A stretch of DNA of 64,000 nucleotides. Source: CALEUX01 sp037439945. GTDB lineage: Bacteria > Bacteroidota > Bacteroidia > Bacteroidales > Marinilabiliaceae. The notes under the pieces were generated by a model. It was not told the DNA's origin, ran no database searches, and saw nothing but the letters and a program-made list of their open reading frames with translations. Where the stretch lies: positions 1 to 64,000 of the forward strand of contig JBBIVA010000004.1 of NCBI GenBank assembly GCA_037439945.1, given 5' to 3'. This document shows, in pieces, positions 7,513-17,436 of the stretch. Positions within the stretch are counted from its first letter, which is position 1, and each line of letters begins with the position of its first letter. Made by a program: the position numbers and the translations under genes.

Positions 7513-8538
7513 ATGAAAAAGTATTTCGTTACAATAATTATTTACATACTGCCATTATATTTGGCAGCCCAGGCCTATTCATTTAAAAATACTTCAAACA
7601 AGGAATCAAATAATATTATCAGGGCCAAAAACAGAACAGGTATAGTTAAAACAGACACAGCCTATGTTTTTTATGATAAAGGCAAAAAGGTTCTTGCTTA
7701 TAATTATGTTCCGGCTCGGTTACCCGAAAATGCAGATCAGGCATATTCAAAAAGCGGTTATATACACCCCTTTTATTCCCCTGCCGGAAAAATTTTGACA
7801 AAAATTCAACCACCTGACCATTTACATCATTATGGAATCTGGAATGCCTGGACTAAAACGGTTTTAAATAACCGGCCCGTTGATTTTTGGAATATTGGTA
7901 ATAAGAGCGGAAGGGTTGATTATGCCGGAACTGTTTCATTAATTGAAAGGGATAAGTTCAGTTCGCTTAAAGTGATTCAAAACCACGCGATGGTAAATTC
8001 AGGCTCCAATAAGGAAACTGTATTAATTGAATCCCTTGAGATAAAAGTTTACCATAAAACTGAAAACATATTTATTGCAGATTATATATCAACATATAAA
8101 TGCGTTAATAAAAACGGGTTAATGCTGGAGGAGTACCGTTATGGCGGCTTTGTTTTAAGGGGCAATGAAAACTGGGGGCCCGAAACAGTTAATATGTTAA
8201 CGTCGGAAGGGAAAACCCAGGATAATTCAGATGGAGAAAGGGCAAAATGGTGTTTGGTTACAGAAACAGGTGAAAACCCTGCTGGTATATTAATACTTTC
8301 GCATCCCGAAAACTTTAATCATCCCGAGCCATTAAGAACATGGAATTTAGTGTCAAACAACGGCAAATCAAATATCTTTGTAAATTTTTGCCCTATAAAA
8401 AACACAAATTGGTTTTTAGAAAGTAATAAGAAATATGTTTTACAATACAGAATTATAAGCTTTGATGGATCAATGGATGAAAAAGATGCCGAATTTCATT
8501 GGATGAAATATTCTAAAGGAAAAATTCAGAAATTATAA
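7513..8538 (+). CDS. Secreted DUF6807 (PmoA-like) family protein
   Basis: About 341 residues from ATG 7513; the TTG just before it is a weaker start. A signal peptide is visible (MKKYFVTIIIYILPLYLAAQ). The body matches the family labelled 'methane oxygenase PmoA' or DUF6807, with SGYIHPFYSPAGKILT, PPDHLHHYGIWNAWTK, VDFWNIGNKSGRVDY and YRYGGFVLRGNENWGPE. The PmoA label is historical, and no methane chemistry should be inferred. Members are common in polysaccharide-using Bacteroidota and Planctomycetes, and the HLHHYG histidines suggest a conserved active or binding site. Substrate unknown. Convergent with mnmD. Confidence 0.8.
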   Translation: MKKYFVTIIIYILPLYLAAQAYSFKNTSNKESNNIIRAKNRTGIVKTDTAYVFYDKGKKVLAYNYVPARLPENADQAYSKSGYIHPFYSPAGKILTKIQPPDHLHHYGIWNAWTKTVLNNRPVDFWNIGNKSGRVDYAGTVSLIERDKFSSLKVIQNHAMVNSGSNKETVLIESLEIKVYHKTENIFIADYISTYKCVNKNGLMLEEYRYGGFVLRGNENWGPETVNMLTSEGKTQDNSDGERAKWCLVTETGENPAGILILSHPENFNHPEPLRTWNLVSNNGKSNIFVNFCPIKNTNWFLESNKKYVLQYRIISFDGSMDEKDAEFHWMKYSKGKIQKL

Positions 8539-8561
8539 CCGGATATCAGTTTATTGATTGC

Positions 8562-9236
8562 CTATAATTTAACCGCCCTTAGAATTTCCCTTTTCCCTGG
8601 AGGGCCGGGAATTAATTCAATAGAAAAACCAGCTTCTTTAATTGCTCTTTTTACTATACCCTTAACACAATAAGTTGTTAGCACACCGTTTTTCGACATT
8701 AATTTGTTTATCTTCTCAAAAACCTGAAATGTCCACAATTCAGGTTGTTTTTCAGGTGCAAATGCATCAAAATAAACAAGGTTGTATTCTTTGTCAGATT
8801 CAAAATTCAGCAGGTCGGTATTAAATTTATTAAGCCAAAAATCTGTGTCAATATTAGTTTCTATACCCCATGGCGATTGGTGAATTAACTTAAATAAATT
8901 ATTTTCTCCACCGGGTTGTAATATGGTTGGATAGTTTAAAGAGTTAATTATTGAAACAGGTAATGGGTATTTTTCAATTGAATGGTATCTTATTTTTTTA
9001 CCAGCTTTATTCAATACAGTAAGATAAGTATTTAGGCCTGTACCAAATCCAACCTCAAGAACATTAACATCCGGATCGGTTAATTTCAACAAACCCTCCT
9101 TTATAAAAATATGGTTTGACTCCTGAATGGCTCCATGGTAAGAATGGTAGTGCTCATTTATTTCGGGAATAAAAATGGTGGTGGACCCATCACCCGATAT
9201 TTTTATCTCAATGGCATAACAAACCATCTTCAACAT
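8562..9236 (-). CDS. mnmD: tRNA 5-methylaminomethyl-2-thiouridine methyltransferase, MnmD-type
   Basis: A 224-residue SAM-dependent methyltransferase of the Methyltransf_30 family. It finishes the mnm5(s2)U34 wobble modification. In E. coli this domain is fused to MnmC1; here it is free-standing, as in many Bacteroidota and Firmicutes. Motifs are the N-terminal NEHYHSYHGAIQESNHIF, the SAM-binding VLEVGFGTGLNTYLT near residues 59-73, YNLVYFDAFAPEKQPELW near residues 140-157, and the end GPPGKREILRA. No signal peptide. Good confidence from the motif set. Confidence 0.9.
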   Translation of the reverse strand: MLKMVCYAIEIKISGDGSTTIFIPEINEHYHSYHGAIQESNHIFIKEGLLKLTDPDVNVLEVGFGTGLNTYLTVLNKAGKKIRYHSIEKYPLPVSIINSLNYPTILQPGGENNLFKLIHQSPWGIETNIDTDFWLNKFNTDLLNFESDKEYNLVYFDAFAPEKQPELWTFQVFEKINKLMSKNGVLTTYCVKGIVKRAIKEAGFSIELIPGPPGKREILRAVKL

Positions 9237-9337
9237 TTTGTTGGTTAATAAGTCTAAAGCATAATATTATTAATTACAAAATATTACACTTTGAAAAAAT
9301 TTAAGCAAGCTACAAAACCGGGTTTATTCAATTGGTT

Positions 9338-9369
9338 TAAAAAACGAAGGTGGATTTAATAAACCCACC
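9338..9369 (-). terminator. Terminator after the transaldolase-like gene
   Basis: GGTGGATTTA at 9349-9358 and TAAACCCACC at 9360-9369 form a stem with one mismatch and a one-base loop. Minus-strand T-rich sequence (CGTTTTTT) follows. It lies about 20 bases past the stop. Confidence 0.55.
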
Positions 9370-9390
9370 ACTGTTAAATTAAGCTAACAT

Positions 9391-10056
9391 TTAGAATTTA
9401 ATGTCATACATATCCTTACCATCACGCTGGAACCAGTCAACACTCATATCTGTCAGAGGGTTGCTCCGCAATCTTTCAAGAATCTCAAAATTTACAGTTA
9501 CAGCATAACAACCTGTTAATATTGTACGATGCACCTGGTCAACAGTTTTAAAGCTTTCAGCAAGGACCTTTGTTGGCATTTTATATTCGTTAAAACTTTT
9601 AACAATATCCCTAACCACATCTATTCCGTGCGATGATATATTGTCGAGACGGCTAACATAGGGAGCAACATAATTTGCCCCTGCCCTGGCAGCTACCAGT
9701 GCCTGCATATGAGTATATACAGCGGTTGCAGTAACTTTAATCCCTTTCTTCTTTAACATTGGTATGGCTTTGTAACCCTCTTCGGTAACCGGTATTTTGG
9801 CATAAAAATTTCCACCTTCTCCAAAATAAGACCTGTATTTTACGGCTTCATCAACCATTCGTTCTGCATTTGAACTAATTAACTGCACATGCAACATTTT
9901 GTCGCCGACAATCTCAATTAATTGAGGTAAAATTTTCGATAATGGCCTTCCTTCGGAACATAAAATTGAAGGGTTTGTTGTAACTCCTTCTATGGGGAAA
10001 TAGGAAAAGAGTTTATTTAGTTCATCTAAATTTGCACTATCAGCTAAAAAAAGCAT
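9391..10056 (-). CDS. Transaldolase / fructose-6-phosphate aldolase family enzyme
   Basis: A 221-residue TIM-barrel of the small transaldolase (FSA/TalC) subfamily, cytoplasmic. It begins MLFLADSANLDELNKLF. Family landmarks are GVTTNPSILCSEG near residues 24-36, the strand FYAKIPVTEEGYKAI whose Lys forms the Schiff base, and KVTATAVYTHMQALVAARAGANYVAPYVSRLDN, quoted here as blocks KVTATAVYTHMQAL and AGANYVAPYVSRLDN. Either fructose-6-phosphate cleavage to dihydroxyacetone and glyceraldehyde-3-phosphate, or transaldolase activity, is possible; sequence alone does not settle it. It is monocistronic. Confidence 0.85.
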   Translation of the reverse strand: MLFLADSANLDELNKLFSYFPIEGVTTNPSILCSEGRPLSKILPQLIEIVGDKMLHVQLISSNAERMVDEAVKYRSYFGEGGNFYAKIPVTEEGYKAIPMLKKKGIKVTATAVYTHMQALVAARAGANYVAPYVSRLDNISSHGIDVVRDIVKSFNEYKMPTKVLAESFKTVDQVHRTILTGCYAVTVNFEILERLRSNPLTDMSVDWFQRDGKDMYDIKF

Positions 10057-10172
10057 ACTATTTATTTAAATTAAACATTAATACATTAAAATAAACCTGT
10101 TTTTCTTGTTATAAAAACCAAACAAGATAAGCAGATTTTTCCTAATTCTTACTTTTATTCTTAAATAAAAAA

Positions 10173-10742
10173 TTATACACTGCTCCAAGTCAGCTTATTT
10201 ATACGGGGCTGCAGGTACCAGATCCCAACCGGGAAGATAACAGCTAAAACAAAATCGGAGAAATACTTATCGAATGATACATCCCTTTTTTCTTCAACAA
10301 CATTTAACAACCTTGCAATAAAATTAAAACAGAATAAAATTGAAACTATAACCAAAAACTGTAAGGCAAAAATCAGAAACAATGATGTATAAAGTATTTC
10401 CGCAATTGAGAAGGTTCCCATAATATAAACAACTGCACCATATACCCAAAACAGAAGGGTTGAAACCAATATAAATGCAGGTAACAATGCAAAAAACCTG
10501 AAAAGCGTTTTGTTTTTAACAATGTTTGATCTATCTCTCTTTATAAGTGCAGAACCAGTAGCCCAAATCCAAAAATATACAACGGCCTGACCAAAAGACA
10601 TGGCAATGGGAACAAATAAAAATATATAACCCGGATTAAAAGTAACCTGCGCCAATACTAAACCCAATACAATTAAAATAATTGGTATTATGAATATCCC
10701 CGAAAATACCTGCCAGTGCCAGGCCTTCAAAATCCATTTCAT
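10173..10742 (-). CDS. Hypothetical multi-pass membrane protein
   Basis: A 189-residue integral membrane protein with about five hydrophobic segments near residues 13-32, 38-60, 83-108, 116-142 and 164-180. The N terminus MKWILKAWHWQVFSGIF is amphipathic and Trp-rich. A conserved-looking KRDRSN loop sits between helices two and three. I recognise no domain. It is monocistronic, with no neighbour hinting at a role. The ORF is well supported by its hydrophobicity pattern, but the function is unknown. Confidence 0.7.
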   Translation of the reverse strand: MKWILKAWHWQVFSGIFIIPIILIVLGLVLAQVTFNPGYIFLFVPIAMSFGQAVVYFWIWATGSALIKRDRSNIVKNKTLFRFFALLPAFILVSTLLFWVYGAVVYIMGTFSIAEILYTSLFLIFALQFLVIVSILFCFNFIARLLNVVEEKRDVSFDKYFSDFVLAVIFPVGIWYLQPRINKLTWSSV

Positions 10743-11159
10743 AAAAAGCAGTTATAATAGTTCAACAAAAATAAAAAAAAACAGATACGAGGTTGAAAAG
10801 TTATTACAGGCATATCCATACGGCCGTTTTACAAAACCATAACTCGATTAGCTTTTGTCAGTTTACAATTAATGTTAATTCTGTTTAATTACTAATTATT
10901 AGCTCGTAATATTATAAATATAATCACCATCAATTTTGGTAATGGCTTACTTTAAAAAATATTTCAACAATTACAATTTAATATTAAAGACTTAAATAGT
11001 TGCTTTTGACAATATTAACAATTGAATTTGTTTAACATAAAAATACTTTAAAGTTTTTTTGCTTTAAAACAATTTTGATTTGTGATGAATTAACGAATTA
11101 CTATTTTTGTATTTTTTTACTTCTTTACTTATTTGTAACAAGTAAATTATTACTTAAAA
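10743..11159. other. Divergent intergenic region without a gene
   Basis: About 415 AT-rich bases between the membrane protein and the PepSY gene. It should hold both promoters. I see no clear repeat, terminator or small gene. Confidence 0.45.
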
Positions 11160-12695
11160 GTGCTAAAGAAACTTCGATTTATACATAAATGGCCCGGTAT
11201 AATCCTGGCATTTTTTTTAATACTTTTTTCCCTATCGGGTATTGTACTGAACCATCGCAATTGGTTTTCGGCTGTTGATATTTCGCGAAAATTATTACCG
11301 CCCGGTTACCAATATTCGAACTGGAACATGGCATCGATAAAAGGGGCCGAAAAACTTACAGATAAAGATTACATTATATATGGTAATACAGGTGTTTGGC
11401 TAACCAATGATTCGTTAAACCGGTTTATTGATCTAAACCAGGGTTTTCCTTCAGGCATTGATAACCGGAAGATTGAAAAGATTTTACTTACTACAAAAGG
11501 TGATCTGCTTGCAGGTACACTATTTGGCCTTTACAAATATTCGGGGGGAAATTGGGAAAAACTTAATTTACCAGATCCTGACACCCGAATCACCGACCTG
11601 AGTGAATGTGATGGTAATATATATATTCTAACCAGGTCAAATATTATTAAATCAAATAATTTGACCGAATTTGAAATTATCGCTCTGCCGGCACCTGAAA
11701 ATGCTAATGAAAAAGTAAGTCTGTTCAGGACATTATGGACATTGCATAGTGGAGAACTTTTTGGTTTATGGGGAAAAATAATTGTTGATTTACTGGCCTT
11801 GGTATTAATATTTTTAACAATTACAGGATTGTTGCACTGGTTATTTCCGAAATGGATTAAATTCAGAAAAAAAAGGAAAAACGGTATTGAGTCACATAAA
11901 AAGGCGATGATTAAAAATCTGCTTCTTCACAATAAGGTTGGATATATTACAGTTATACTTTTATTAATTACGGTACTTACAGGTGTTTTTTTAAGACCTC
12001 CTCTGTTAATTGCAATTGCCACGGCCAAGGTAAAAAAAATCCCATTTACCATTTTGGATAATCCCAATTTCTGGAATGATAAATTGCGAAGGATTATACA
12101 AAAAAGTAACAACGACTTTATTATTTCAACATCTGATGGCTTTTTTTATTTTGACAAAACCCTTACAAAAAGACCGGTTCAATTTACCTTTCAGCCACCT
12201 GTAAGTATTATGGGATGCACAGTTCTGGAGTTTCATCCTGTAAAAGAAAATACTCTTTTAACAGGTTCATTTTCGGGGTTTTTTGAATGGGACTTAACCA
12301 CCGGTAATATAATTAATGCTGTAACAAATGAACCATATTTAGATAACAAAAAAGTTTCATCACCATTATCACCAAATTTGGTTTCGGGATATATAAAAAC
12401 CTCATCGGTTGAATATTTATATGATTACCGGCATGGATTGGACAAACTGCAAGGAAACCACATTCCTTCGGCCATGCCGGAAAAAATATTAAAATCATCG
12501 CCCATTTCATTGTGGAATGTTGCATTGGAAATTCATACCGGGAGAATTTTTGAGCATTTAACCGGACCTTTTTATATTTTATATATTCCGCTTACCGGTT
12601 TGTTATTAATACTTATTCTGGTGAGCGGTACAATTGTTTGGTGGAAAGTATTCAAGGGAAAAAGAGTGTTGAATAACAGCAGTTTAACCAAATAA
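11160..12695 (+). CDS. PepSY-associated transmembrane protein
   Basis: A 511-residue inner-membrane protein with a GTG start (GTG CTA AAG AAA). It has the PepSY-TM layout: LRFIHKWPGIILAFFLILFS as first helix, a periplasmic domain to about residue 185, then LHSGELFGLWGKIIVDLLA and helix two, LLLHNKVGYITVILLLITVL as helix three, another soluble domain, and LEIHTGRIFEHLTGPFYILY with the last helix. The His-containing motifs before helices are typical of PepSY_TM proteins, often tied to iron uptake or flavin/haem electron transfer. No such neighbour is present here. Exact role unknown. Confidence 0.82.
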   Translation: MLKKLRFIHKWPGIILAFFLILFSLSGIVLNHRNWFSAVDISRKLLPPGYQYSNWNMASIKGAEKLTDKDYIIYGNTGVWLTNDSLNRFIDLNQGFPSGIDNRKIEKILLTTKGDLLAGTLFGLYKYSGGNWEKLNLPDPDTRITDLSECDGNIYILTRSNIIKSNNLTEFEIIALPAPENANEKVSLFRTLWTLHSGELFGLWGKIIVDLLALVLIFLTITGLLHWLFPKWIKFRKKRKNGIESHKKAMIKNLLLHNKVGYITVILLLITVLTGVFLRPPLLIAIATAKVKKIPFTILDNPNFWNDKLRRIIQKSNNDFIISTSDGFFYFDKTLTKRPVQFTFQPPVSIMGCTVLEFHPVKENTLLTGSFSGFFEWDLTTGNIINAVTNEPYLDNKKVSSPLSPNLVSGYIKTSSVEYLYDYRHGLDKLQGNHIPSAMPEKILKSSPISLWNVALEIHTGRIFEHLTGPFYILYIPLTGLLLILILVSGTIVWWKVFKGKRVLNNSSLTK

Positions 12696-12779
12696 TAAAA
12701 AAAAACAACCCTAAATGTTTTGTTTGATTAAAAAAACTTATCTTTATACATTATTTTTTAATAAATTAAATGCCTTAAA

Positions 12780-13172
12780 ATGAACATTTTTGTAGGAAGT
12801 TTGCCTTTTCGTTTGGAAGAAACGGAATTAAAGGAATTATTTGAAGAATACGGTGAAGTGGTATCAGCCAAAATTATCACTGACAAATTCTCAGGCAGAA
12901 GTAAGGGTTTTGGTTTTGTTGAAATGCCCAATGATGAAGAAGCTCAAAGAGCTATTGATGGTTTGAATAGCACAGAAATTGGTGGACGTACCATTGTTGT
13001 AAACAAATCAGAAGAAAAAAAAGATTCTGACAGAAAAAGGTCTTTTGGTGGTGGCGGTCGTAGCGGAGGCAGAGACGGCGGATATAACAGAAGCGGAGGC
13101 GGTTATGGAAGCCGTGATGGTAACAGAAGAAATGATGGCGGAAGCAGAGGCGGCAACAGAAAAGAATACTAG
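12780..13172 (+). CDS. RRM-type RNA-binding protein with Gly/Arg-rich tail
   Basis: A 130-residue protein. One RRM covers residues 1-80, with RNP2 (MNIFVGSL) and RNP1 (KGFGFVEM) intact, so single-stranded RNA binding is expected. Residues 85-130 are a low-complexity Gly/Arg/Ser tail with repeated GGR, GGG and YNRSGGG units, resembling RGG boxes. Such short cold-shock-like RNA-binding proteins are common in Bacteroidota and Cyanobacteria. Monocistronic, with a clear terminator downstream. Confidence 0.92.
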   Translation: MNIFVGSLPFRLEETELKELFEEYGEVVSAKIITDKFSGRSKGFGFVEMPNDEEAQRAIDGLNSTEIGGRTIVVNKSEEKKDSDRKRSFGGGGRSGGRDGGYNRSGGGYGSRDGNRRNDGGSRGGNRKEY

Positions 13173-13229
13173 AAAGGTTTTAAAAGGCCAAGACCTATAA
13201 GTATCTTAAAATCATTTATTCTCTCGATA

Positions 13230-13265
13230 AAAGCAGGACCCTGGGCCTTTCCGGAGTCCTGCTTT
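13230..13265 (+). terminator. Terminator after the RRM gene
   Basis: AAAGCAGGAC at 13230-13239 pairs perfectly with GTCCTGCTTT at 13256-13265, followed by ACATTT. Confidence 0.8.
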
Positions 13266-13630
13266 ACATTTAATCCACAGGGGAATCGTACTGCAAAAAC
13301 CCAAACGGTTAATATAATTCAGATAAAACCACTTTAAATTTGCACAAAAACCTTTAACCGTGAATTAAGGAATTTTATCATTACTCCGGTTTTAAAAGGC
13401 CGGGAATTTATTTATTCATCGGGGTAAACGGAAAACCTACAGCTTATCATATACCCATAGATCGTTAGAATTTTAGAATATTAGATTGTAGAAAAAAAAA
13501 GGTTCTTGATTTTAAGCATTATTCAAGTTCAACGAGTACGTTTGCATGCACTTGTAAATCAAACAAATAAAAAAGTTTAGCGAACTATTACATTTATAAA
13601 CCGGATAAATAAAAGGAGGTAATTCAAAAG
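13266..13630. other. Intergenic stretch, no gene seen
   Basis: About 365 bases between the RRM terminator and the CDF gene stop. It contains short A/T-rich repeats such as TTAGAATTTTAGAATATTAGATTG near 13466-13489. No frame with coding character was found. Confidence 0.45.
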
Positions 13631-14530
13631 TTAATTGCATCGTTCACACGATTCGTTTTCAAACTCAATTGATATTGTTGAGTGGTCAATACCAAAACGG
13701 TTTATGGTATTTTTTGCTTCATTTCTAATGCTTATTTGCTGTTCGCGCAGGATATCATTTTTTACTACCAAATGAAGGCTTAAAATATGGTAAACCCCAT
13801 CCATGCTCCATGAATGAATATCATGAACACCCTTTACACCATTAATTTTCAGTAAATCTTCCTGCAAACCATCAGAATCAAAGTCGTTTGGAGTTGACTG
13901 CAAAAATACCAATAAAACAGCCCTCAAATTTCCCAATACGTTATATAATATAAAAGCAGCAACCAGAACAGATAAAAGCGGGTCAATCCAAAACCAGTTT
14001 GTATATCCAATTATAATACTTCCAAGCAAAACAGCTACCCAGCCTAAAACATCCTCGAGTAAATGAAGCATAACTGCCCGGTTGTTTAACGACTCATCAC
14101 CTCCTTTAAGACGCAAAACTGCCAAACCGTTAAATAAAATTCCAAGTATTGCCATCCACATCATACCTGTTGATTTTACCTCCTGGGGAGTAAAAAACCT
14201 TGGTATAGCCTCGTAAAGAATAACTACACTTCCCGATATAAGGATAATACTTGTAATTAGTGCACCCAGGGTTGAAAACCGTTTATATCCATAGGAATAC
14301 TGCCTGTTGCGGCCACGCTGGGAAATTTGTTCGAGCCATAATGCACTGCCAATGGCAATAGTATCACCTAAATCGTGAACCGCATCAGACAAAATAGCAA
14401 CCGAATTAGTGAAAAATCCCCCGATTAATTCAATTATTGTAAAAATAAAATTAAGCAAAAAAGCAACTTTCAGACGGTTACGCAAACGTTTATCGGAGGT
14501 ATTATTATGGGCTGTTTTACTATTGTCCAT
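13631..14530 (-). CDS. Cation diffusion facilitator (CDF) metal exporter
   Basis: A 299-residue inner-membrane antiporter that exports divalent metals, probably zinc in exchange for protons. It has the family layout: six helices with the metal-site motifs SDAVHDLGDTIAIG (residues 49-62, helix two) and HLLEDVLGWVAVLLG (helix five), then a cytoplasmic C-terminal domain with VHDIHSWSMDGVYHILSLHL. The end ENESCERCN adds two Cys that may bind metal. Length is typical for CzcD/ZitB relatives. Single gene. Confidence 0.92.
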   Translation of the reverse strand: MDNSKTAHNNTSDKRLRNRLKVAFLLNFIFTIIELIGGFFTNSVAILSDAVHDLGDTIAIGSALWLEQISQRGRNRQYSYGYKRFSTLGALITSIILISGSVVILYEAIPRFFTPQEVKSTGMMWMAILGILFNGLAVLRLKGGDESLNNRAVMLHLLEDVLGWVAVLLGSIIIGYTNWFWIDPLLSVLVAAFILYNVLGNLRAVLLVFLQSTPNDFDSDGLQEDLLKINGVKGVHDIHSWSMDGVYHILSLHLVVKNDILREQQISIRNEAKNTINRFGIDHSTISIEFENESCERCN

Positions 14531-14764
14531 TTATATAATTTAAATTCTAAAATTAAATTCTGACCTGATAATATTGTTTAATGCTGAAACAACCACAAAT
14601 CTATAATGTTTGGTAGTTCAGTTATTAATTCTCAAAAATGATTTTAAAATCACTATAAACCGACTAAAACGTAATTTTGTTCTTTTTTTCTCAAAACTAC
14701 CTGATCAGTTATTACATTTTCATTTATTAAAGCCACACCCTATTATTTTGACAGGTTAAACGGG

Positions 14765-16876
14765 TTGGTTACAAAAGAGTTAATTAGTGAAATTGGTGAA
14801 TTGGGTTCTGGACTAAGCATTACTAAAACATATTTTTACGATGACCGGTACCGTGTTATCCAGACTACCGAGACCAATAACAATTGTAATGATGTTTCTA
14901 GCAATAAGTATGATTTTAGTGGTAAAGTTCTACAAACTCGTCGGTATTTAAAAGCAGATTATGAAATAAGCATAAACAAATACTTTGCTTATGATCATGC
15001 CGGCAGATTGCTCACGGTAGAACAACAAATAGACGGAGACGCAATTAATGGGCGTGTAATATTATCGAAGCACGATTACAACGAAATGGGCCAGCTAAAG
15101 CAGAAGCATTTGCATAAAACCACTGATATGAGTGGTTATTTGCAAACAGTTGACTATAATTATAATATTCGTTCGTGGATAACATCCATAAACAATCCTG
15201 ATGCTCCCGGAAATGACCTGTTTGGAATGAAATTGTATTACAATTACCTGCCGGATTTGGTAAATCCCCAAAATGGAGTTTCATTGCAATATAATGGCAA
15301 TATTTCGGCGCAAACCTGGATGAATAACGATAAAAGGGGTAATCTTTATACATATGATGCATTAAACAGACTAACTTCCAACGTTGATTTATTACCCCAA
15401 TCAAGCCAATGGTCAACATCCAACCGAAACAGGGAGTATGGCATAAATTATGATTTAAACGGGAATATTCTGAGATTGCAAAGAACCAACAATGTTGGTA
15501 TTATTATAGACAATCTAACCTATAACGGTTACGGTTTAAATGGTAATAAAATAACATCAGTTACCGATGCCAGTAATAATTGGCAGGGGTACAGGAGTAA
15601 AGGTTCCTATTCATATGACCAAAACGGCAACATGAAATCTGATGGAGCCAGTCAATATTCATATAATTTATTAAATTTGTTATCAAAAGCAAAAGTTAAT
15701 ATGGAGGACTATCATTATATCTATGATGCTAAAGGGCGTAAGTTAATGAAGGCATACGACAATTGGATAGATAACGATATAAATGGTTATACACGATATT
15801 ATAATAATGGCATAGAATCTATATATACCTCTGAGAGTATAGACCGTTTGTTTGATTTAGTTCACCACGATGAAGGAGTAGTAAAAGTAATATATGAAAA
15901 CTGGGTGCCAAAATACTCTTATGAGTACTATTTAAAAGACCACCTGGGCAATACCCGTGGAATGTTTAAGCGAGGCAGTGGTGAAACGGCCATAGCATTA
16001 CAGCGCTCCGATTATTATCCATTTGGGTTACGCACTGTACCCTACAACCCCGAGAACGACAACAAATACCTTTACAACGGTAAAGAGTTACAGGATGAAA
16101 CAGGTTGGTTAGATTACGGATGGAGAATGTATGATTCTCAGTTGGGTCGATGGCACTGGGTGGACCCGATGGCGGAAAAGTATTATCCATTATCTCCAAA
16201 TGCCTATGTAAATAATAATCCCATTCGTTTTATTGATCCGGATGGAAATAAAATAGTAGATTCAAACGGTAATACAATTTATACTAAAGATGATGGATGG
16301 TCAGACAATGCTTCAGAAGATGCAAAATTCGTTGCTGCTGTAATGGGGATTTCTATGGTAGGAAGAACTCATTTTAATAAAATGGTTGAATCAGATATTC
16401 CTATTGAATTGGTTATCAATAGAACTGACATAAGTGGATCTTTGGGATCTAATATGATAACGAAAGGAATAGATCTTAAGCCAACACATTCAAAAATTAC
16501 AATTTTCATGAAACGTGTTGAAGAACATCTAAATAAAGATAAAAACACAAACAAGCCCTATACAGGTTTACATTCTGGAGTTTTTAACAGAATGAAACGT
16601 AATAAGTTTTCAATTATTGAACTAATAGCCGCAATTTGTTCACATGAATTTGGTCACCTAGATAATCCACTAGCTAATTTTAGCTTTCATAATGATGAAC
16701 TTTTGATGGAAGAAATTGCTGATTACTATATGTATAAAGCCATTAGTTCAATAATAGAGAATAGAGTTGAAAAAAAGGAAACAGTTGGAATAATTGGAAT
16801 AATTGAAACTAATAAATTAGAAAATGAAAAAAATAATAGGAAACCTATATACCAAGAAGATAGCCCCAATGAATAA
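14765..16876 (+). CDS. 5'-truncated RHS repeat protein with C-terminal HExxH (zincin-like) domain
   Basis: A 703-residue frame. YD-type repeats fill residues 1-400 (YAYDHAG-like and NYDLNGNI). The RHS core follows at about 385-500: [44 protein letters not shown] and [16 protein letters not shown]. The variable C terminus begins near 500 and contains HEFGH, a zinc-protease motif, with downstream acidic EEIADYY. RHS proteins are usually far longer; this frame is open back to 14705 (..[10 protein letters not shown]..) with no good start, so it is an orphan 3' piece or a translocation-lost tip. The last 8 bases overlap the next gene. The peptidase role is inferred from HExxH. Confidence 0.75.
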   Translation: MVTKELISEIGELGSGLSITKTYFYDDRYRVIQTTETNNNCNDVSSNKYDFSGKVLQTRRYLKADYEISINKYFAYDHAGRLLTVEQQIDGDAINGRVILSKHDYNEMGQLKQKHLHKTTDMSGYLQTVDYNYNIRSWITSINNPDAPGNDLFGMKLYYNYLPDLVNPQNGVSLQYNGNISAQTWMNNDKRGNLYTYDALNRLTSNVDLLPQSSQWSTSNRNREYGINYDLNGNILRLQRTNNVGIIIDNLTYNGYGLNGNKITSVTDASNNWQGYRSKGSYSYDQNGNMKSDGASQYSYNLLNLLSKAKVNMEDYHYIYDAKGRKLMKAYDNWIDNDINGYTRYYNNGIESIYTSESIDRLFDLVHHDEGVVKVIYENWVPKYSYEYYLKDHLGNTRGMFKRGSGETAIALQRSDYYPFGLRTVPYNPENDNKYLYNGKELQDETGWLDYGWRMYDSQLGRWHWVDPMAEKYYPLSPNAYVNNNPIRFIDPDGNKIVDSNGNTIYTKDDGWSDNASEDAKFVAAVMGISMVGRTHFNKMVESDIPIELVINRTDISGSLGSNMITKGIDLKPTHSKITIFMKRVEEHLNKDKNTNKPYTGLHSGVFNRMKRNKFSIIELIAAICSHEFGHLDNPLANFSFHNDELLMEEIADYYMYKAISSIIENRVEKKETVGIIGIIETNKLENEKNNRKPIYQEDSPNE

Positions 16877-17306
16877 AAAATATTTTTTCTTTATTTCTTT
16901 TTTGTTTTGTTCTATATTGTTAAATGCTCAATTTGAGGAAAGCGAGAAAGAAAAGTTCAAACAATTGAATAAGTTTTTATTTGAAAAAGGAATATTAAAA
17001 GAGGAGAATATTCCTGACAACGAAATATTCAACTATGTTTTCACAAGAAATCTGATTAAATCAAATTATCAGATTAATTTTAAAATTATTGGGTTTAAAT
17101 TAAAAGACTGTATGGATTGTCAATACTTTATCTGTATTGAAAGTGGTTCTGGTTTTGAAATTTTTGAATTATGCAATATTGGCCCTTTTTATTCAAGTTT
17201 ATTTTGCCATCTTGAAAAAAATCCAAATCTAACTAAAACGCAGATTATAAGATTTTTAAAGGATGTTTCTTATGAAATAGAAATTTTAATTCAACTCCCG
17301 CTATGA
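16869..17306 (+). CDS. Exported hypothetical protein, candidate immunity partner of the RHS tip
   Basis: About 145 residues from ATG 16869; a longer frame from 16824 exists, but the ATG in the ATGAATAA overlap gives a clean signal peptide, [20 protein letters not shown]. The mature part is acidic and aromatic, contains [13 protein letters not shown] with three Cys, and has no recognised domain. A small gene overlapping the 3' end of an RHS or polymorphic-toxin gene is normally the immunity gene. A secreted form would fit a toxin acting in the periplasm. Partner role is inference from position. Confidence 0.55.
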   Translation: MNKKYFFFISFLFCSILLNAQFEESEKEKFKQLNKFLFEKGILKEENIPDNEIFNYVFTRNLIKSNYQINFKIIGFKLKDCMDCQYFICIESGSGFEIFELCNIGPFYSSLFCHLEKNPNLTKTQIIRFLKDVSYEIEILIQLPL

Positions 17307-17411
17307 GGAGATTGCGCAGCAAATACCCAGCTCGGCGTAATTTCTTTGCAAGCAAAGCGGCATAGCCGAGCGGCTGATAAACAAGCGTACTTAAAGAAAG
17401 ATAAATATAAC

Positions 17412-17436
17412 GCCCGGCGTTGTCCGGGCATTTTTT
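17412..17436 (+). terminator. Terminator of the RHS cassette
   Basis: GCCCGG at 17412-17417 pairs with CCGGGC at 17424-17429 and is followed by ATTTTTT. Its GC content is higher than that of the neighbouring DNA. Confidence 0.7.

Noticed and set aside
7510..8538. Reading the DUF6807 protein as a methane monooxygenase subunit
   Set aside because: The 'PmoA' family label is historical. The protein is a secreted soluble-looking protein with no methane oxidation genes nearby.
13037..13170. Gly/Arg-rich repeats in the RRM gene as a tandem DNA repeat or CRISPR
   Set aside because: The repetition is protein low complexity (RGG-like) in a single open frame, with no uniform repeat or spacer lengths.
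16824..16868. Upstream start for the RHS-linked small gene
   Set aside because: Starting at ATG 16869 gives a proper signal peptide and the usual ATGA-type overlap; the longer start adds a charged leader in front of it.
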